64,000 nucleotides of DNA from Apus apus (GCF_020740795.1 NC_067299.1:11729333-11793332); one strand, 5' to 3'; shown: positions 23,998 through 34,660, counted from the first letter of the stretch. The notes: generated from the sequence alone by a model not told the origin. Made by a program: numbers and translations.

Positions 23998-25125
23998 TCA
24001 CAGAATCACAGAATCATTCTGGTTGGAAAAGACCTCTAAGATCATCAAGTCCAACCATAACCTAACACTTCCAACCACTGACCTAACTCTGCCAAGTTCA
24101 GTGCTAAACCATGTCCCCAAGAGCCACATCTATATGTCTGTTAAACACCTCCAGGGATGGTGATTCAAACACCTCCCTGGGCAGCCTGTGCCAGTGTTTA
24201 ATTACCCAGCCTCCTTGTCTCCAGGCTGGACACCCCCAGCTCCCTCAGCTGCTCCTGCTCAGACTTGTGCTCCAGACCCTTCCCCAGCTCCATTGCCCTT
24301 CTCTGGACACACTCCAGCCCCTTAAGGTCCTTCTTGTTGTGAGGGGCCCAAAAACTGACCCTAGGATTCGAGGTGTCCCCTCACCAGTGCTGAGCACAGG
24401 GGGACAATCACTTCCCTATTCCTGCTGGCAACACCATGGCTGATACAAACCAGGATGCTGGTGGCCTCCTTGGACACCTGTGCACACACTGGCCCATGTT
24501 CAGCCTCTGTTGACCAACCCCCCCCCCAGGTCCTTTTCCAGTGGGCACTTTCCAGCCACTCCTCCCCAAACCTGGGGGTTGCCTGGGGTTGTTGTGCCCC
24601 AAGTGCGGGACCCGGCACTTGGCCTTGTTGAACCTCACACAATTGGCCTCTGCCTATGGATCCAGCCTGTTCAGGTCCCTCTGCAGAGTTTTTCTACCCT
24701 CAGGTAGATTGACACTCCTGCCCACCTTAGTATCATCTGCATATTTACTGAGGGTTCACTCAATCCCCTCATCCAGATCATGGATGAAGATACTAAAGAG
24801 AACTGACCCCAACAGTGAGCCCTGCGGACACCAGTGGTGAGTGGCCACCAGCTGGATTGAACACCATTCACCACAGCTCTTTGGGCCCAGCCATCAGCCA
24901 GTTTTTAACTTAATGAAGTGCAGACTGGTGTAGGCCACATGTAGCCACTTTCTGCAGGAGAATGCTGTGGGAAACAGCACTGAAGGCTTTACGAGGTAAA
25001 GGCAAAATGGTAAGATCCAGGTAGATGTAATCCACAGCCTTTGACTCATCCTCTAAAAGGGTCACCTTGTCATAGAAGGACATTAGGTTTCTCAAGAAGC
25101 TTGCCCAGTGGTTGTACCACATGGG
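23998..25125 (-). mobile_element. CR1 LINE on the minus strand, ORF2 and 3' UTR
   Basis: The plus strand starts with tcacagaatcacagaatcat, the reverse complement of a CR1 3' end. It continues for about 1.1 kb through 3' UTR, C-terminal region and reverse transcriptase to a segment encoding LRNLMSFYDKVT near 25080. Read on the minus strand, the catalytic box is intact as Y-A-D-D (24732-24743, within [10 protein letters not shown]). The frame around it is broken by shifts and stops, so the protein is dead. A C homopolymer at about 24520-24529 adds one shift. Confidence 0.92.
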
Positions 25126-25390
25126 CCAAGGCCAACAGGATGAGGTTCTACAAGGCCAAGTGCCGGGTCCTGCACTTGGGGCACAACAACCCCAGGCAAC
25201 CCCCAGGTTTGGGTGGAGTGGAAAAGGACCTGGAGAGGTTGGTCAACAGAGGCTGAACATGGGCCAGTGTGTGCCCAGGTGGCCAAGGACACCACCAGCA
25301 TCCTGGCTTGTACCAGCACTAGCGTTGCCAGTGGGGGCAGGGAAGTGATTGTCCCCCAGTGCTGAGCTCAGGTGAGGCCACAGCTCAAAT
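25126..25390 (+). mobile_element. CR1 fragment in opposite orientation to its neighbour
   Basis: Starting at about 25126, plus-strand sequence encodes a version of N-R-M-R-F-x-K-A-K-C-R-V-L-H-L-G-H-N-N-P, the CR1 region after the catalytic box. It runs to gattgtcccccagtgctgag. This region is also present, inverted, at about 24375-24645 in the adjoining minus-strand copy and is very similar by eye, including a shared cccaggcaacccccaggttt. It is therefore a second copy rather than a simple twin-priming inversion of the first, which would carry non-overlapping sequence. Confidence 0.88.
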
Positions 25391-25396
25391 CTTGGG

Positions 25397-25558
25397 GACA
25401 CAGGTGCATCCCATGGGAAGGAAAATGCAGATAGGGAATGAGACATGCCACGGAGCAACTTCTTGTTGCCCGAGTGCAATGGGTCTGCATGGACGTGACA
25501 TGAGTATGTCCCCCAGCTCCAGGCCTATGGATGTGAGAGGCACTGCAAGTGTTCTCAG
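25397..25558 (+). repeat. Unclassified inverted repeat, left arm
   Basis: About 162 bases from gacacaggtgcatcccatgg to gcactgcaagtgttctcag recur in reverse complement at 26359-26525 with high similarity by eye and few small gaps. The segment is not part of CR1 as I know it. It abuts the plus-strand CR1 fragment ending near 25390. Confidence 0.85.
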
Positions 25559-26358
25559 TGGGAGCCAGGACAGCATGAACTGCCGGAGCAGCAGCTTCTG
25601 GGGGACCTGTGGGCTCAAGCAGCATCTGCAGCAACCCCGGGGGTGGCTGTGCAGGGCATGAGTGTCCCTCTGCTCCCAGGAGCTGGATGAGTGCAGGTGG
25701 GCAACCTTCCCCACTGCATCCTTCAGGTTCCTCTTGTTTGACTTCTCTGCTATCCAGTCTGAGTTCAGCCTTGTACCTGCCCCGAGTCCCTGAACACAAA
25801 TGCTTCTGTGCTTTTCTGTGCTTTACTTTCTGCAAATGTGCTGCAAGCACCTGTCCTCAGGTCCTGATGGCTCATCTTGGGGTCATCCAACCATCTATCA
25901 GTCATTCAGCTTCCCACACTGAGACCCTAAGACATGACTGTAAGTACAAACTGTCTGAAACAGGTTTTTTTCACTGGTTTTTTTTTTTTCTTTCAGGAGT
26001 TAAATTAGCTTATTTTTTACCATAAATACACTCTAAAAGGCCAAACGCCATATATTTGTAGCTTTCTTTACAGACAAGAGAGGGTCTCCATGGCATTGGA
26101 GACTCTGTTCCCACCCCCACTGGATGTATCTGTAATGGTTGCTGCACCATATTTGTCTATTTCAAACTGGAAAAGGTCTTAATATCTTCTCCAACCTATT
26201 GCTGTGGGATCTTAAATGCCAATAATGTGCATCAGCTTTTCCTCCAGGACAGACAGCAGTAAGCAAAGCCAAGGAGTCCTCTTGGGAGACTCTCTGCCAG
26301 ACATGAGCCATGTCTAGGCTGCAGCACTGGATTAGAGATCTGGTTTGTTGTAAGGGAG
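25559..26358. other. Spacer between inverted-repeat arms
   Basis: About 800 bases of mixed composition without recognisable genes. A short T run at about 25979-25990 is the only low-complexity feature. Confidence 0.5.
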
Positions 26359-26525
26359 CTGAGATACCACTTGCAGTGCCTCTCACATCCATAGGCCTGG
26401 AGCTGGAGGACATATTCATGCCATGTCCATGCAGAGCCACTGCACTTGATGGGCAACAAGAAGTTGCTCTGTGGCATGTCTCATTCCCTGGCTCCATTTT
26501 CCTTCCCATGGGATGCACCTGTGTC
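26359..26525 (-). repeat. Unclassified inverted repeat, right arm
   Basis: The reverse complement of this segment matches 25397-25558 over nearly its whole length, starting gacacaggtgcatcccatgg and ending near gtggtatctcag. Similarity stops sharply at both ends of both arms. That pattern suggests two copies of an interspersed repeat or an inverted duplication of a short block. Confidence 0.85.
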
Positions 26526-26569
26526 TGCCAAAGCTGATTGTGATGCGATCCCATTTTCAATTGGGAGAC

Positions 26570-27600
26570 ACTGAGTTATTCAGACCCTTTTCTATCTAAA
26601 CCTTCATTTTTCATCCTTAGCTCTCACCTCCTGTGTGTCACTTTGCATGTCCCCTGGTAGGGCTTCTTGGAAACTTTCACACACAGAAGAGTGCAATTAA
26701 GGAAAGATTTCAAGACAAATAACAGGTGCCCTCTGGCCCCGGTGCCTCCCAGTATTCGTTTGTTGCAGGATCTCTTAAGCATTTCTTAACAAAGCCAGGT
26801 TTTGTTTTTTGTCCACATTTTTAATGTGGACAAAAAACGGTTGCCATGCCCAAATAACCCTCTGGTGCTGGGTAGTCTCTTCCAAACCTGGAAAACTGGG
26901 ATCTGCACCTGCTGACCTTCACTGCCTTTTATTTGGTTGGTAGTGGGGTGGGTTTTGTCCGCAGGACTGGAATCTGCTACAATCACTGTCTTTCTTTGAC
27001 ATTTGTCTTAGTTCTAGTGTGAACATTTCAAGTGTATGACTTTTACATACTTTTTATTTCCTACTGGTTTTGCTGTTATTCCCTTTGGAAATGGCTTTAG
27101 GTTGAGACTCCAAGCCCCCCTTTTTTTCAGGATACCGCTGATTTTCCTTATGGGATAATTTTAGCTGATGAGTTATGACTTTATCTCCAGTTTTCAAACT
27201 ACTTGGGAAGCAGCTGATGTTAATTGTTGAATCTTAGTGATATCATGGGGCTGCATTTGGAACAGAGCTTTCACTATGCTTTATCTCAATTTAAACTACA
27301 TATTGTAAGAGCAAAATCTTGTTGTCTTCTTTGCTGTCCAAGTTTGTTTGAAAAGTCTCTTGCAATACCAATGAGTCCAGCTCTTCCTTAGGAATGTCAC
27401 TGAAAGCATTGTTATTAGGCATGAGAGTACTGACCTCTGCATCTGGTTTTGTGTTGTTTGGAGACATAACTTGAAATCCAGATTCTTTGTTAATAAAATC
27501 ATCATCTCAGGCAGAATTTAGAGCTGGCATATTTTGTCCTAGTACTTATGTTTTAATTTTCTCTGTTTCTGAATAAACAAACCAGACCTGAATGTGGTAT
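26570..27600 (-). pseudogene. Protein-like relic frame, unidentified
   Basis: Read on the minus strand in one frame, this AT-rich stretch looks like decayed coding sequence: hydrophilic, Ser/Lys/Glu/Asn-rich, with few stops for its composition. The cleanest part (about 27510 down to 27290) includes NKESGFQVMSPNN and AFSDIPKEELDSLVLQETF, flanked by in-frame TGA (about 27511) and TAA (about 27288). Beyond the stop the same frame still reads plausibly (SLKTGDKVITHQLKLSHKEN), with further stops. I do not recognise the protein. It could be a degraded large exon, a processed-gene relic, or chance. The call rests on residue composition and stop density only. Confidence 0.25.
26804..26838. repeat. 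Perfect 16-bp hairpin with 3-nt loop
   Basis: The left arm GTTTTTTGTCCACATT (26804-26819) is followed by TTT and then its exact reverse complement (26823-26838). The arms end sharply on both sides. No flanking direct repeat is evident. It could form a cruciform in DNA or a tight stem in RNA. Confidence 0.95.
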
Positions 27601-27604
27601 TTTT

Positions 27605-27640
27605 TCTTTTTTTTAAAGTTTATTTTTTAGTCTATTTTAG
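27605..27640 (+). repeat. T-rich tract
   Basis: A run of ttttttctttttttt, then aaagtttatttttt, gives a short low-complexity patch. It lies between the protein-like relic and the exon-like segment downstream of it on the plus strand. Confidence 0.7.
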
Positions 27641-27680
27641 CCAATAATTTCTCATGGGTTCAGCCCAGGCTGTTACTCAC

Positions 27681-27794
27681 CTCTCTTCCCTAATCTCTAT
27701 CTGACTGAGAATAGTCTTGCTTTCCCCTGATGAGCTACTACTCATTAATGATGTTTTCTGCTCTCCTACCACTCCCTCACTGTCCTTCCCTTCC
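27681..27794 (-). other. Exon-like segment, unidentified
   Basis: On the minus strand this 114-base segment (38 codons) is open, preceded by a plausible acceptor (ctgcctgctag) and followed by a strong donor match (gaagagag then gtgagtaac). Its translation is hydrophilic and Ser/Glu-rich, including MSSSSSGESKTILSQIEIRE. Both borders fall in the same codon phase, so the segment could be skipped or included without shifting a frame. The frame stays open upstream to about 28036. The phase does not join directly to the relic frame at 27.5 kb. I do not recognise it, and it may be chance. Confidence 0.2.
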
Positions 27795-27797
27795 CTA

Positions 27798-30299
27798 GCA
27801 GGCAGTGACAGCCCAAGCAGCCCAGTCTGGCAGTGGGGAGCTGGACCCCTGGGTTCTGTGGGGCGGGCGTCTCCCCGGATGTGCTCTAGGGAAACACAAG
27901 GTGCTGGGACATGGTAGGAAGAACAAACCTGACCATGGTGCGACCAGTGGGTGGGCACAGGGAGAGAGCAGAGGGTCAGGAGCCCAGCTTCCAGGGCCAG
28001 GCAGGGCATGGCAGCCATGTGGGGCTGCCCCTGCACTGCTCCCTGGCCCCCTGACCCACAGCTTCAGCACCAGCCAGTGTCATCCTGCTGGGAAGCCCCT
28101 GGGTCAAATGCCAGCAGGTTCCCAGCTTGGCTGCAGTCTCACTACAGTGCCCTGTGGGTCTTAGATGGTCTTCCCTGATCTTCTTGGGCCACACAAGCCA
28201 TATTCAAGCCCCGGTGTCCCATCTGTCCATGTCAGCTGTCTAGGATAGTGGGGGAAACTGAGGCACACAGTACAACTGTGATGGTGCTAGAACATCCCTT
28301 TGCCTGTGAAGTGAGGGGCTGAGCACACCCAACTATTGGTGGACTAGTTGGTCATGGGAAGCACATTGCCAGGGTGGGGATGGCCTTGGGTCACATTCAG
28401 AGGAGCCCAGGAAGAAGCCTTGGACTCTGTTGGTGGGCAGCCAAGGGACCACTGAGCTCCAGCCAAAGCTGCTGGCAGCTACCAAACAGAGGGATCCTGT
28501 GGGCAGGGAAGGAGGACAGGACAAATGTGCAGGTGGTGTCCAGGCAGGACATGCCTGCTCTGCTCTGGTGTTTTCATATCTTTGGTGGGCAGGCTACTGG
28601 GGGGACCCAAGTGTTGGTGCTGCCCTGGCTCCCTGAGCAAGGCAAGTGCTTCTGAGCCAGCCAAGAGATCCTTCCCCTCTTGTTGAGGACACCATGGTCC
28701 CTCCTCACCAGGGCCAGACAGGCTTGTGCCTATTCCTGTCCTTCAACCCATGGTGGCTTGATCTCCCCTCCAGCCCCTCAGCTGCTGCTGATCCTGTGTC
28801 CCCAGCTGCTACCACAGCTCTCCCTGGGCAGGCTGGAGCCAGCCCTACGTTCCCACCCTCTGCACCCTTTATCAAGTTCCTGCAGCCTTCCCCCCTTGCC
28901 TGGGCCTTCTGCCAGGCCGGGCTGGGCAGGACAGAGGATGTGGCTGGCTGCCTGCAGTCCCCCTGCCTGGGCACCCCTGCCTCTGCACTGCTCCCCACCA
29001 CAGCATGCAACCTGTCGGCTGCTGTGGCTCTTGGGCAGCATGCAGACCTACGGGGGATGGATGCTCCTGGGATGTCTAGGCATCTGGGCAATGCAACAAT
29101 CCAGCCTCTTCCTCCTGCTTCTGCCCAGTGGGCACTGCTGAACCACAGTGATGGGCTTGACGCACTCTGAGCCCCAACATGCAGTCCCAGGGCAGGCAGG
29201 TGCCAACCTACTGGAGGACAAGCAGTCACACGCCCACACTGGGGAGTCCTTGGCCTTTCCTCCTCCTCCCTGAAGCTCCTCTCCTTCCTCAGGAAGCCCA
29301 AAGCCCATGCCCAAAGCCTCCTAGCCCTGCTCCATCCCTTTCTTTTGTGTTGGGGCTGTTCCTCCACCCTGCAGACGCATGACAATCAGAAACACAACCT
29401 TGACCTTCTCAGCAAGGTTTTAGTGGTTTGGGGGCAACAGGATGTTGATGCTGTTATCTTTATGAAAGGACCTTGAGAGACAGCAGCCTTGGAGACGTGA
29501 CTGCCTGGAAGAGGACAGGTCTTTCCAGGCTTTTCACCTTCCCATGGCCCCTTGGCTGGCTGAAATGCCTCTCGAGGGCTGTGCAGGAAGCTCTCCCTTC
29601 CCAGGAGTTGCCATGACTATCAGGAGTTGTTTCTGGATGAGAAACTGTCCAGCAGTGGCTGCCAGGCAGGTTGGGATAGAAAATGTTCAGAGGAAGCTGT
29701 GATGGCATGACATGGGATGCCCAGAAGGAGCAAGCACTGCTGGGCCATGTCTAGCATCCTAAATTGCTGCTGGCAGCAAACAGGCATGGGGCTGAGACAA
29801 GAGCTGGTGCTAAAGGACGTGCTTCTGGTGCTGAAGAGGGATGTGGGGAATGTAGCTGGAAAGGCTGCAAAATGCCATGTCAAGGCACTGTGGGATGTGC
29901 GTGGACCCAGCTGCCCAGGGACGGAGCAGCACAGAGTTTGGATCCCTGGGCCCTGCCAAATCACTATTGCAAAGGCAGTCCATTGAGAGCTGCTGCTGGG
30001 GACAATCGGAGGAAGCTGTGTCACCTGGTAAACCCGGGTGTTTCTTGAGGAGGTGACAACTGCTGGGAGGGCTGGCAGGGGGGGATGCAGCTGTGGGGAC
30101 CCACACGGTCCCACCCTGCACAGCAGGAGCTGTGTCCCCAGTACCCAGGGCTGGGGGCTGGCAGAGCTCACAGGGGGGCACCCAGCACCCCTGGGCTGCT
30201 GCAGGGCTTGGGTGGGAGTGGGACCCCTCAGACAGCATGGGGACACCCTGGTCCCAGCTGGGTGGCTCAGTGCTGCCCTGGGCGGGCAGCCGTGGCAGA
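27798..30299. other. GC-rich unique sequence, no gene recognised
   Basis: Long frames are open on both strands (for example minus 28705-29385 and minus 29620-30429), with compositions typical of GC-rich noncoding DNA and no domain I can name. No repeats seen. Confidence 0.4.
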
Positions 30300-30710
30300 G
30301 CCACACGTGCATGTCTGTGTGTACCAGCCCAACATGCCTGGTCATACCACGGCCACACACACCAACACAACATGAGCCATGCATGTGTCCCAGGACATGG
30401 ACACTAACCTCGGCCATGCATGGGAGCACTCAGACAGGCACTGATGGGCCCGTGTCCACACACCTGTGTACAGAGAAGGAGGTTCATCCGTGTGTCCCCA
30501 TGTGTGTGCTCATGAGCAGTCATGCACTGCATGCTTCTGCTCATGCATGGCCATGTATGTGTTCGTGTGCAGCCACGTGTGTGTCCATGCATGTGCTCAT
30601 GCAGAAACATACGTGTGCTCACCCTCAGCTGTCTGTGTCCATACGTGTTCATGTGCAGTCATGCACATCTGTACAGGTGCTCACATGCAGCCACGTGTGC
30701 CCTCCTGCTG
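30300..30710. repeat. TG/CA-rich low-complexity stretch
   Basis: Repeated but irregular use of catgtgtg, gtgtgtgctcatg, catgcatgtgctcatgcag and acgtgtg words gives about 400 bases of alternating purine-pyrimidine character. Loose repeats of a gtgctcatgcagccacgtgtg-like word suggest a degenerated tandem array. Such sequence can favour Z-DNA. Open frames here are a by-product of the composition. Confidence 0.65.
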
Positions 30711-32427
30711 GGCCACCCCATGCCTTGGACCCAAGACAGCCCCAACATGTCCCCGTGTCCCCTGCCTATGCACACCTCAGTGCTCAGCACAGGTGTCACT
30801 GTCATGCACTGTGACACCTTCCACATCTGCCCAGGGCCTGAGATCTTCCAGCTGCTGCCCAGGCTCTCTCCCACCCAGAACCCCCTGAAGCTGCAGGGTC
30901 CCCAGCCCATCCTGCTGTGCACAGCACCACAATGGGGTGCTCAGAGAAGGAGCTGAGCAGTGGAGGACAAGCTTCTTTAAAGGCTAGAGGTATGTGGCCA
31001 GCCGTGGCTCTCCCGGGAGCCAGGAGTTCCTGGAAGTTGGCTCCAGGTGCCAGAGAGTGACTCCTGGCAAGCTGCGTGGGTGAAATCTTCCGGGAAGGAG
31101 TTGACCATGCCAGCTCTTTCCCCACTGTTGGCTGTCCCTGTGTGTCCCCCCTTGCTCCTGAGGACAAGGGGTGTGAGCAACACCAGTCCCACAACCTCCA
31201 CCATGAGTTCACCTCCCAAAGGAAACCGATGTCTTTCCCAAGCTTTGCCCTGGCAGATGTGTGCCCAAGAACTGTCATCAGGCCTGTGCCTCTGCTGGCC
31301 CCATTCCTCAGCTGGGGTGCCTGCCAGCCAGGACATCCTGTGGCTGATAATGCTCCTTAGCTCATAGCCCTGAAGCTCCTTCCCATACCCTGTGCCTTCC
31401 TGGGCTTTCAGCAGCAAAGTAGGTACTCACAACCTTCCTTCTGAGTGGCATGAAGGTAGGTTTCTCCTTCTACTTGTCTCCCCATGGCTTGGGAGCAGTC
31501 CAGATTGTCTCAGCCCCACCACATGCTTGGGATGCCCAGCATATATCCTCCAGGAGCCCATCCCATGAGCCAGAGATACCTCCAGTCCCACACAGACACA
31601 CTTGAGAGATGCCTCTCCACCTGAGACATCCCTTGGCAGTTCTTGTTTCCTTGGAAGCTGTGATGAAACCTCATCCATCGAGTCCCTCCAGCGAGCTGAG
31701 GCCATGCAGTACTTCTGTCACCTCCTCTGAGTGGTCCAGATCCCTCCACCATCAACATCAGCAACCAGTGCAGAATGTGGCTGGACAGCAGGTAGTAATG
31801 AGAGAGTGGGCAGCCTCCAGGACCTCAGGAAACTGGTCGGAGGCCTTTGCATAGCTTGTTGTGGGTCTGTGCTTCCCAGGAAAGGGAAAGGACAAGGGCA
31901 CATGGTGGACAAGCAGCAGCAAAGGGATCCCACTCCTAGGATCTCATCTTCTCCATCCCAGGACCCAGTTTTGGTGACCCCAGGATCCCTTTGACCCTCT
32001 GATTCTCTTGACACACCTGTGTCACATTGCCGGTTTAGGGTTGACCTCTGCAGCCTGTCTGTGCCCCAAGGCTGCAACCAGACAAAGTCACCTCCTACAG
32101 CACAGCTCCCATGGATGGCTCTAAGTGCAAAAACTTCTTGCAGCATCACACCGGGACAGTTTCCTCTCAATTCTCAACATCACCCACCAACTGCTCTTCT
32201 GAAGCCTCCTGACACACCATGCCTCTTGTTCCTCAGGGATGTTCATGACCTGGCCCCAAAAATTCAAGGTAAGGAGCTCTTGCTAGCTGCCATACCTGGC
32301 CCTGCAGCACACCTTGTCCTCTCCCTTACAGCCCAAATGATCTCGTGATCTTCTCCTCCAGCCTACTTTATAATTACCTCTTGTCTAAAGAAAAATAAAA
32401 AGCCCAAGCCAAAAAGGAGTTTCTATT

Positions 32428-32429
<2 letters not shown>
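30711..32429. other. Unique sequence, no gene recognised
   Basis: No repeats, tandem arrays or protein-like frames identified. A short A-rich patch (about 32388-32402) precedes the tetranucleotide microsatellite. Confidence 0.4.
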
Positions 32430-32483
<54 letters not shown>

Positions 32484-32495
32484 TTATTTATTTTA
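32430..32495 (+). repeat. (TATC)n tetranucleotide microsatellite
   Basis: About thirteen uninterrupted TATC units (32430-32481) are followed by three TATT units. The purity and length suggest the locus is likely polymorphic between individuals. Confidence 0.97.
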
Positions 32496-33551
32496 GATGA
32501 CAAGTGGCTCTGGTACAGTCTATCCCTGATAAGCAGCCTTCACTCAGGGCCTCTTGGCATCAGAAGTAGTGCAAGAGGCTGTCCCCTGGGAGCCACAGGG
32601 CCTCGGGAACCAGGGCCACCATCACTTCCTGAGGGCTCCAGCAGTGCCAGGCTGGGGGAGCAGTTCACCCCCAGGCAGCCTTCCCTGGGCACTGCTTGGC
32701 TCAGCTCCTTGTTTCTGCAGGGAAAAGCATTTATTTATTTCTTAAGGCATGTCACTGAGTCATGATAATCCCCAAGGGGCAGCTGGGAAAGCCCTGCTGA
32801 TCCCCACCATGCTGACCTGGCTCTCCCTCAGGGCTGGTATGTGCTGTCAGTCCCACCCAGGCCATCTCCCAGGGAATGGTCCCTGCTGGAGTCAAGTGGG
32901 CCTGACATAGTCTTGTTTGCTGCTGGGGAAGCAAGGCATGACCACTTGGGTTCCCCTGGCCATGGGGGACTGGCATGTGGTCACTGCTCCACAGGGCTCC
33001 CCGCTCCAAGGCAGCTCTTGGGTCCTCCCTGGAGCTTGGTGCAGGGGCAGTTCCCTTGCTGGGACCACTCTCTGGGCTCTGGGACCCACACTGTGCTCCC
33101 AAGAGGGAGTTGCCTGTTTCCAGCTCTTGGAGCACTATTGGATGAAAAGCTGTTGCATTTCACACAACAGTTGTTGCTCTCTGAAGTCTTGTGCTGGTCC
33201 TGTCAAAGACATGGAGTTTTCTATGATCTTTGTCCTCTTTACATGGTGAGGGTTTCAGCAGTGACAGCTGACCATGGTGAGCTGTCCCTAGCTGATGCTG
33301 GGGCATCAGCTCCTGCCTACCCTGCTGTTGCTTGGACTTCCCTCTCTGACACTCCCTGGGGACACAGTCTTGCTGTCTTCTTCCTGAGGGGCTGCTAATG
33401 CAACCAGTCTCTTAAAGGATGACAAATATGACTGTGAATAAGGACACGGAGCCCCTAAATACCGCCCATCACAATGTCTTTCTGGGCAAAATAAAGTGTC
33501 ACCTGGAGCTCAGTGGCTCCTGAAGCTGTCTGCTTTCATCTCTATAATCTG
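32496..33551. other. Unique sequence, no gene recognised
   Basis: No exon can be supported. A canonical AATAAA lies at about 33490, but nothing upstream looks like a 3' exon, so I do not call a polyadenylation site. Confidence 0.4.
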
Positions 33552-34112
33552 AGAATCACAGAACAGTTTGAATTGGAAGGGACCTGAAAGATCACCAGGG
33601 ACACTTCCCACCAGCCCAGGTTGCTCCAAGCCCCATCCAACCTGCCCTTCAACACTGCCAGGGATGGGGCAGCCACAGCTTCCCTGGGCAGCCTGGGCCA
33701 GGCTCTCACCACCCTCACACTAAAGAATTTCTTCTAATGTCCAAATTCAATCTCCCCTCTTCCAGGTTGAAACCATTCTGCCTCATCCTACCCCTCCCTG
33801 CTCTTGTCCCAAGTCCCTCCTCAGCTTTCCTGGAGCCCCTGCAGGCACTGGAAGGTGCTCTCAGGTCTCCCTGGAGCCTTCTCTTCTTCAGGCTGAACAC
33901 CCCAACTCTCCCAGCCTGGCTCCAGAGCAGAGCTGCTCCAGCCCTCCCATCATCTCCGTGGCCTCCTCTGGACTCGCTCCAAATGTCCTTCTTGTGTTGG
34001 GGGCTCCAGAACTGGTCCCAGCCCTGCATGGGAGTCTCACCAGAGCAGAGCAGAGGGGACAATCCCCTCCCTGTCCTTGCTGGCCATGCTGCTGGTGATG
34101 CAGCCCACAATA
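33552..34112 (-). mobile_element. CR1 fragment, young-looking copy
   Basis: Starts (plus strand) gaatcacagaacagtttgaa, the reverse complement of the CR1 terminus. It extends through the 3' UTR and C-terminal coding region to ctgctggtgatgcagcccac. It is nearly identical by eye to the copies at 46569-47160 and 48202-48825 over most of its length, including the unusual ttctttagtgtgagggtggt segment, so all three belong to one recent subfamily. The 5' end stops at an A-rich aataaaaataatca tract. Confidence 0.93.
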
Positions 34113-34469
34113 AAAATAATCATTTTTTAGACTCTGTGCTGACCTTCTATCCCACATGATGGGTGTGATCTGAGCACAGCTCCTGTTGGGGGCACATCAG
34201 GACACTCACAGCCTTCCCACTTCTGCTCCACCTCCCTTGTATCACTAATTTAGGAAGTGTGGTCACAAATTACCTGTCAGACGCCCTGGCTGCCTCTTGA
34301 GAGGGAGCAGCCTCACCATGGGAATGAGGGTCAGGACCCTCAGTCTGCAGATATGGGGCCAGAGCCCCTGCTCCATGCTCTGTCCTGCCTGAGTGGCTTC
34401 ACATGTGGACAGAAACATGATGCTTCTCACAGAGCACAGTGGTTGCTCTCTCCCGCTGTGCCATCTGCA
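34113..34469. other. Unique sequence, no feature seen
   Basis: No repeat, exon or motif cluster that I can support. Confidence 0.4.
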
Positions 34470-34660
34470 GACACTATTAATGGTGTTTTTCATCCATTAA
34501 TCACCTACAACATTAATCAATTTGTCTTCATGTTGAACAGTGGAGGACTGGGATTGCAGGAACTCACTCATAAGTGATGCTTCTGAGAGCTGACAGCCTG
34601 CCAGTGTTCAAATACATTTCACCGATGCCATGTGGCTTTTATAATGTTTAGTCTCTAATA
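34470..34660. promoter_or_regulatory. Cluster of ATTAAT motifs, possible regulatory block
   Basis: Three ATTAAT cores lie within about 50 bases. The first two form an exact inverted pair, ATTAATGG (34476-34483) and CCATTAAT (34494-34501), with a 10-base spacer. A third is in acattaatcaattt. These resemble homeodomain-type sites. The block is AT-rich relative to its surroundings and has no repeat content I can name. Confidence 0.2.

Noticed and set aside
29620..30429. 269-codon minus-strand open frame
   Set aside because: Frames on both strands are open here because of GC richness and the TG/CA-rich stretch. The product has no recognisable family features.
33485..33500. AATAAA as a polyadenylation signal
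   Set aside because: No coding or exon-like sequence lies upstream, and the hexamer is common by chance in AT-rich patches.
33737..34159. Open frames across CR1 copies (also at 1119-1628, 46522-47145 and 48389-48757)
   Set aside because: These are CR1 C-terminal and 3' UTR sequence read on the wrong strand or in the wrong frame. Near-identical peptides recur at each copy for that reason.
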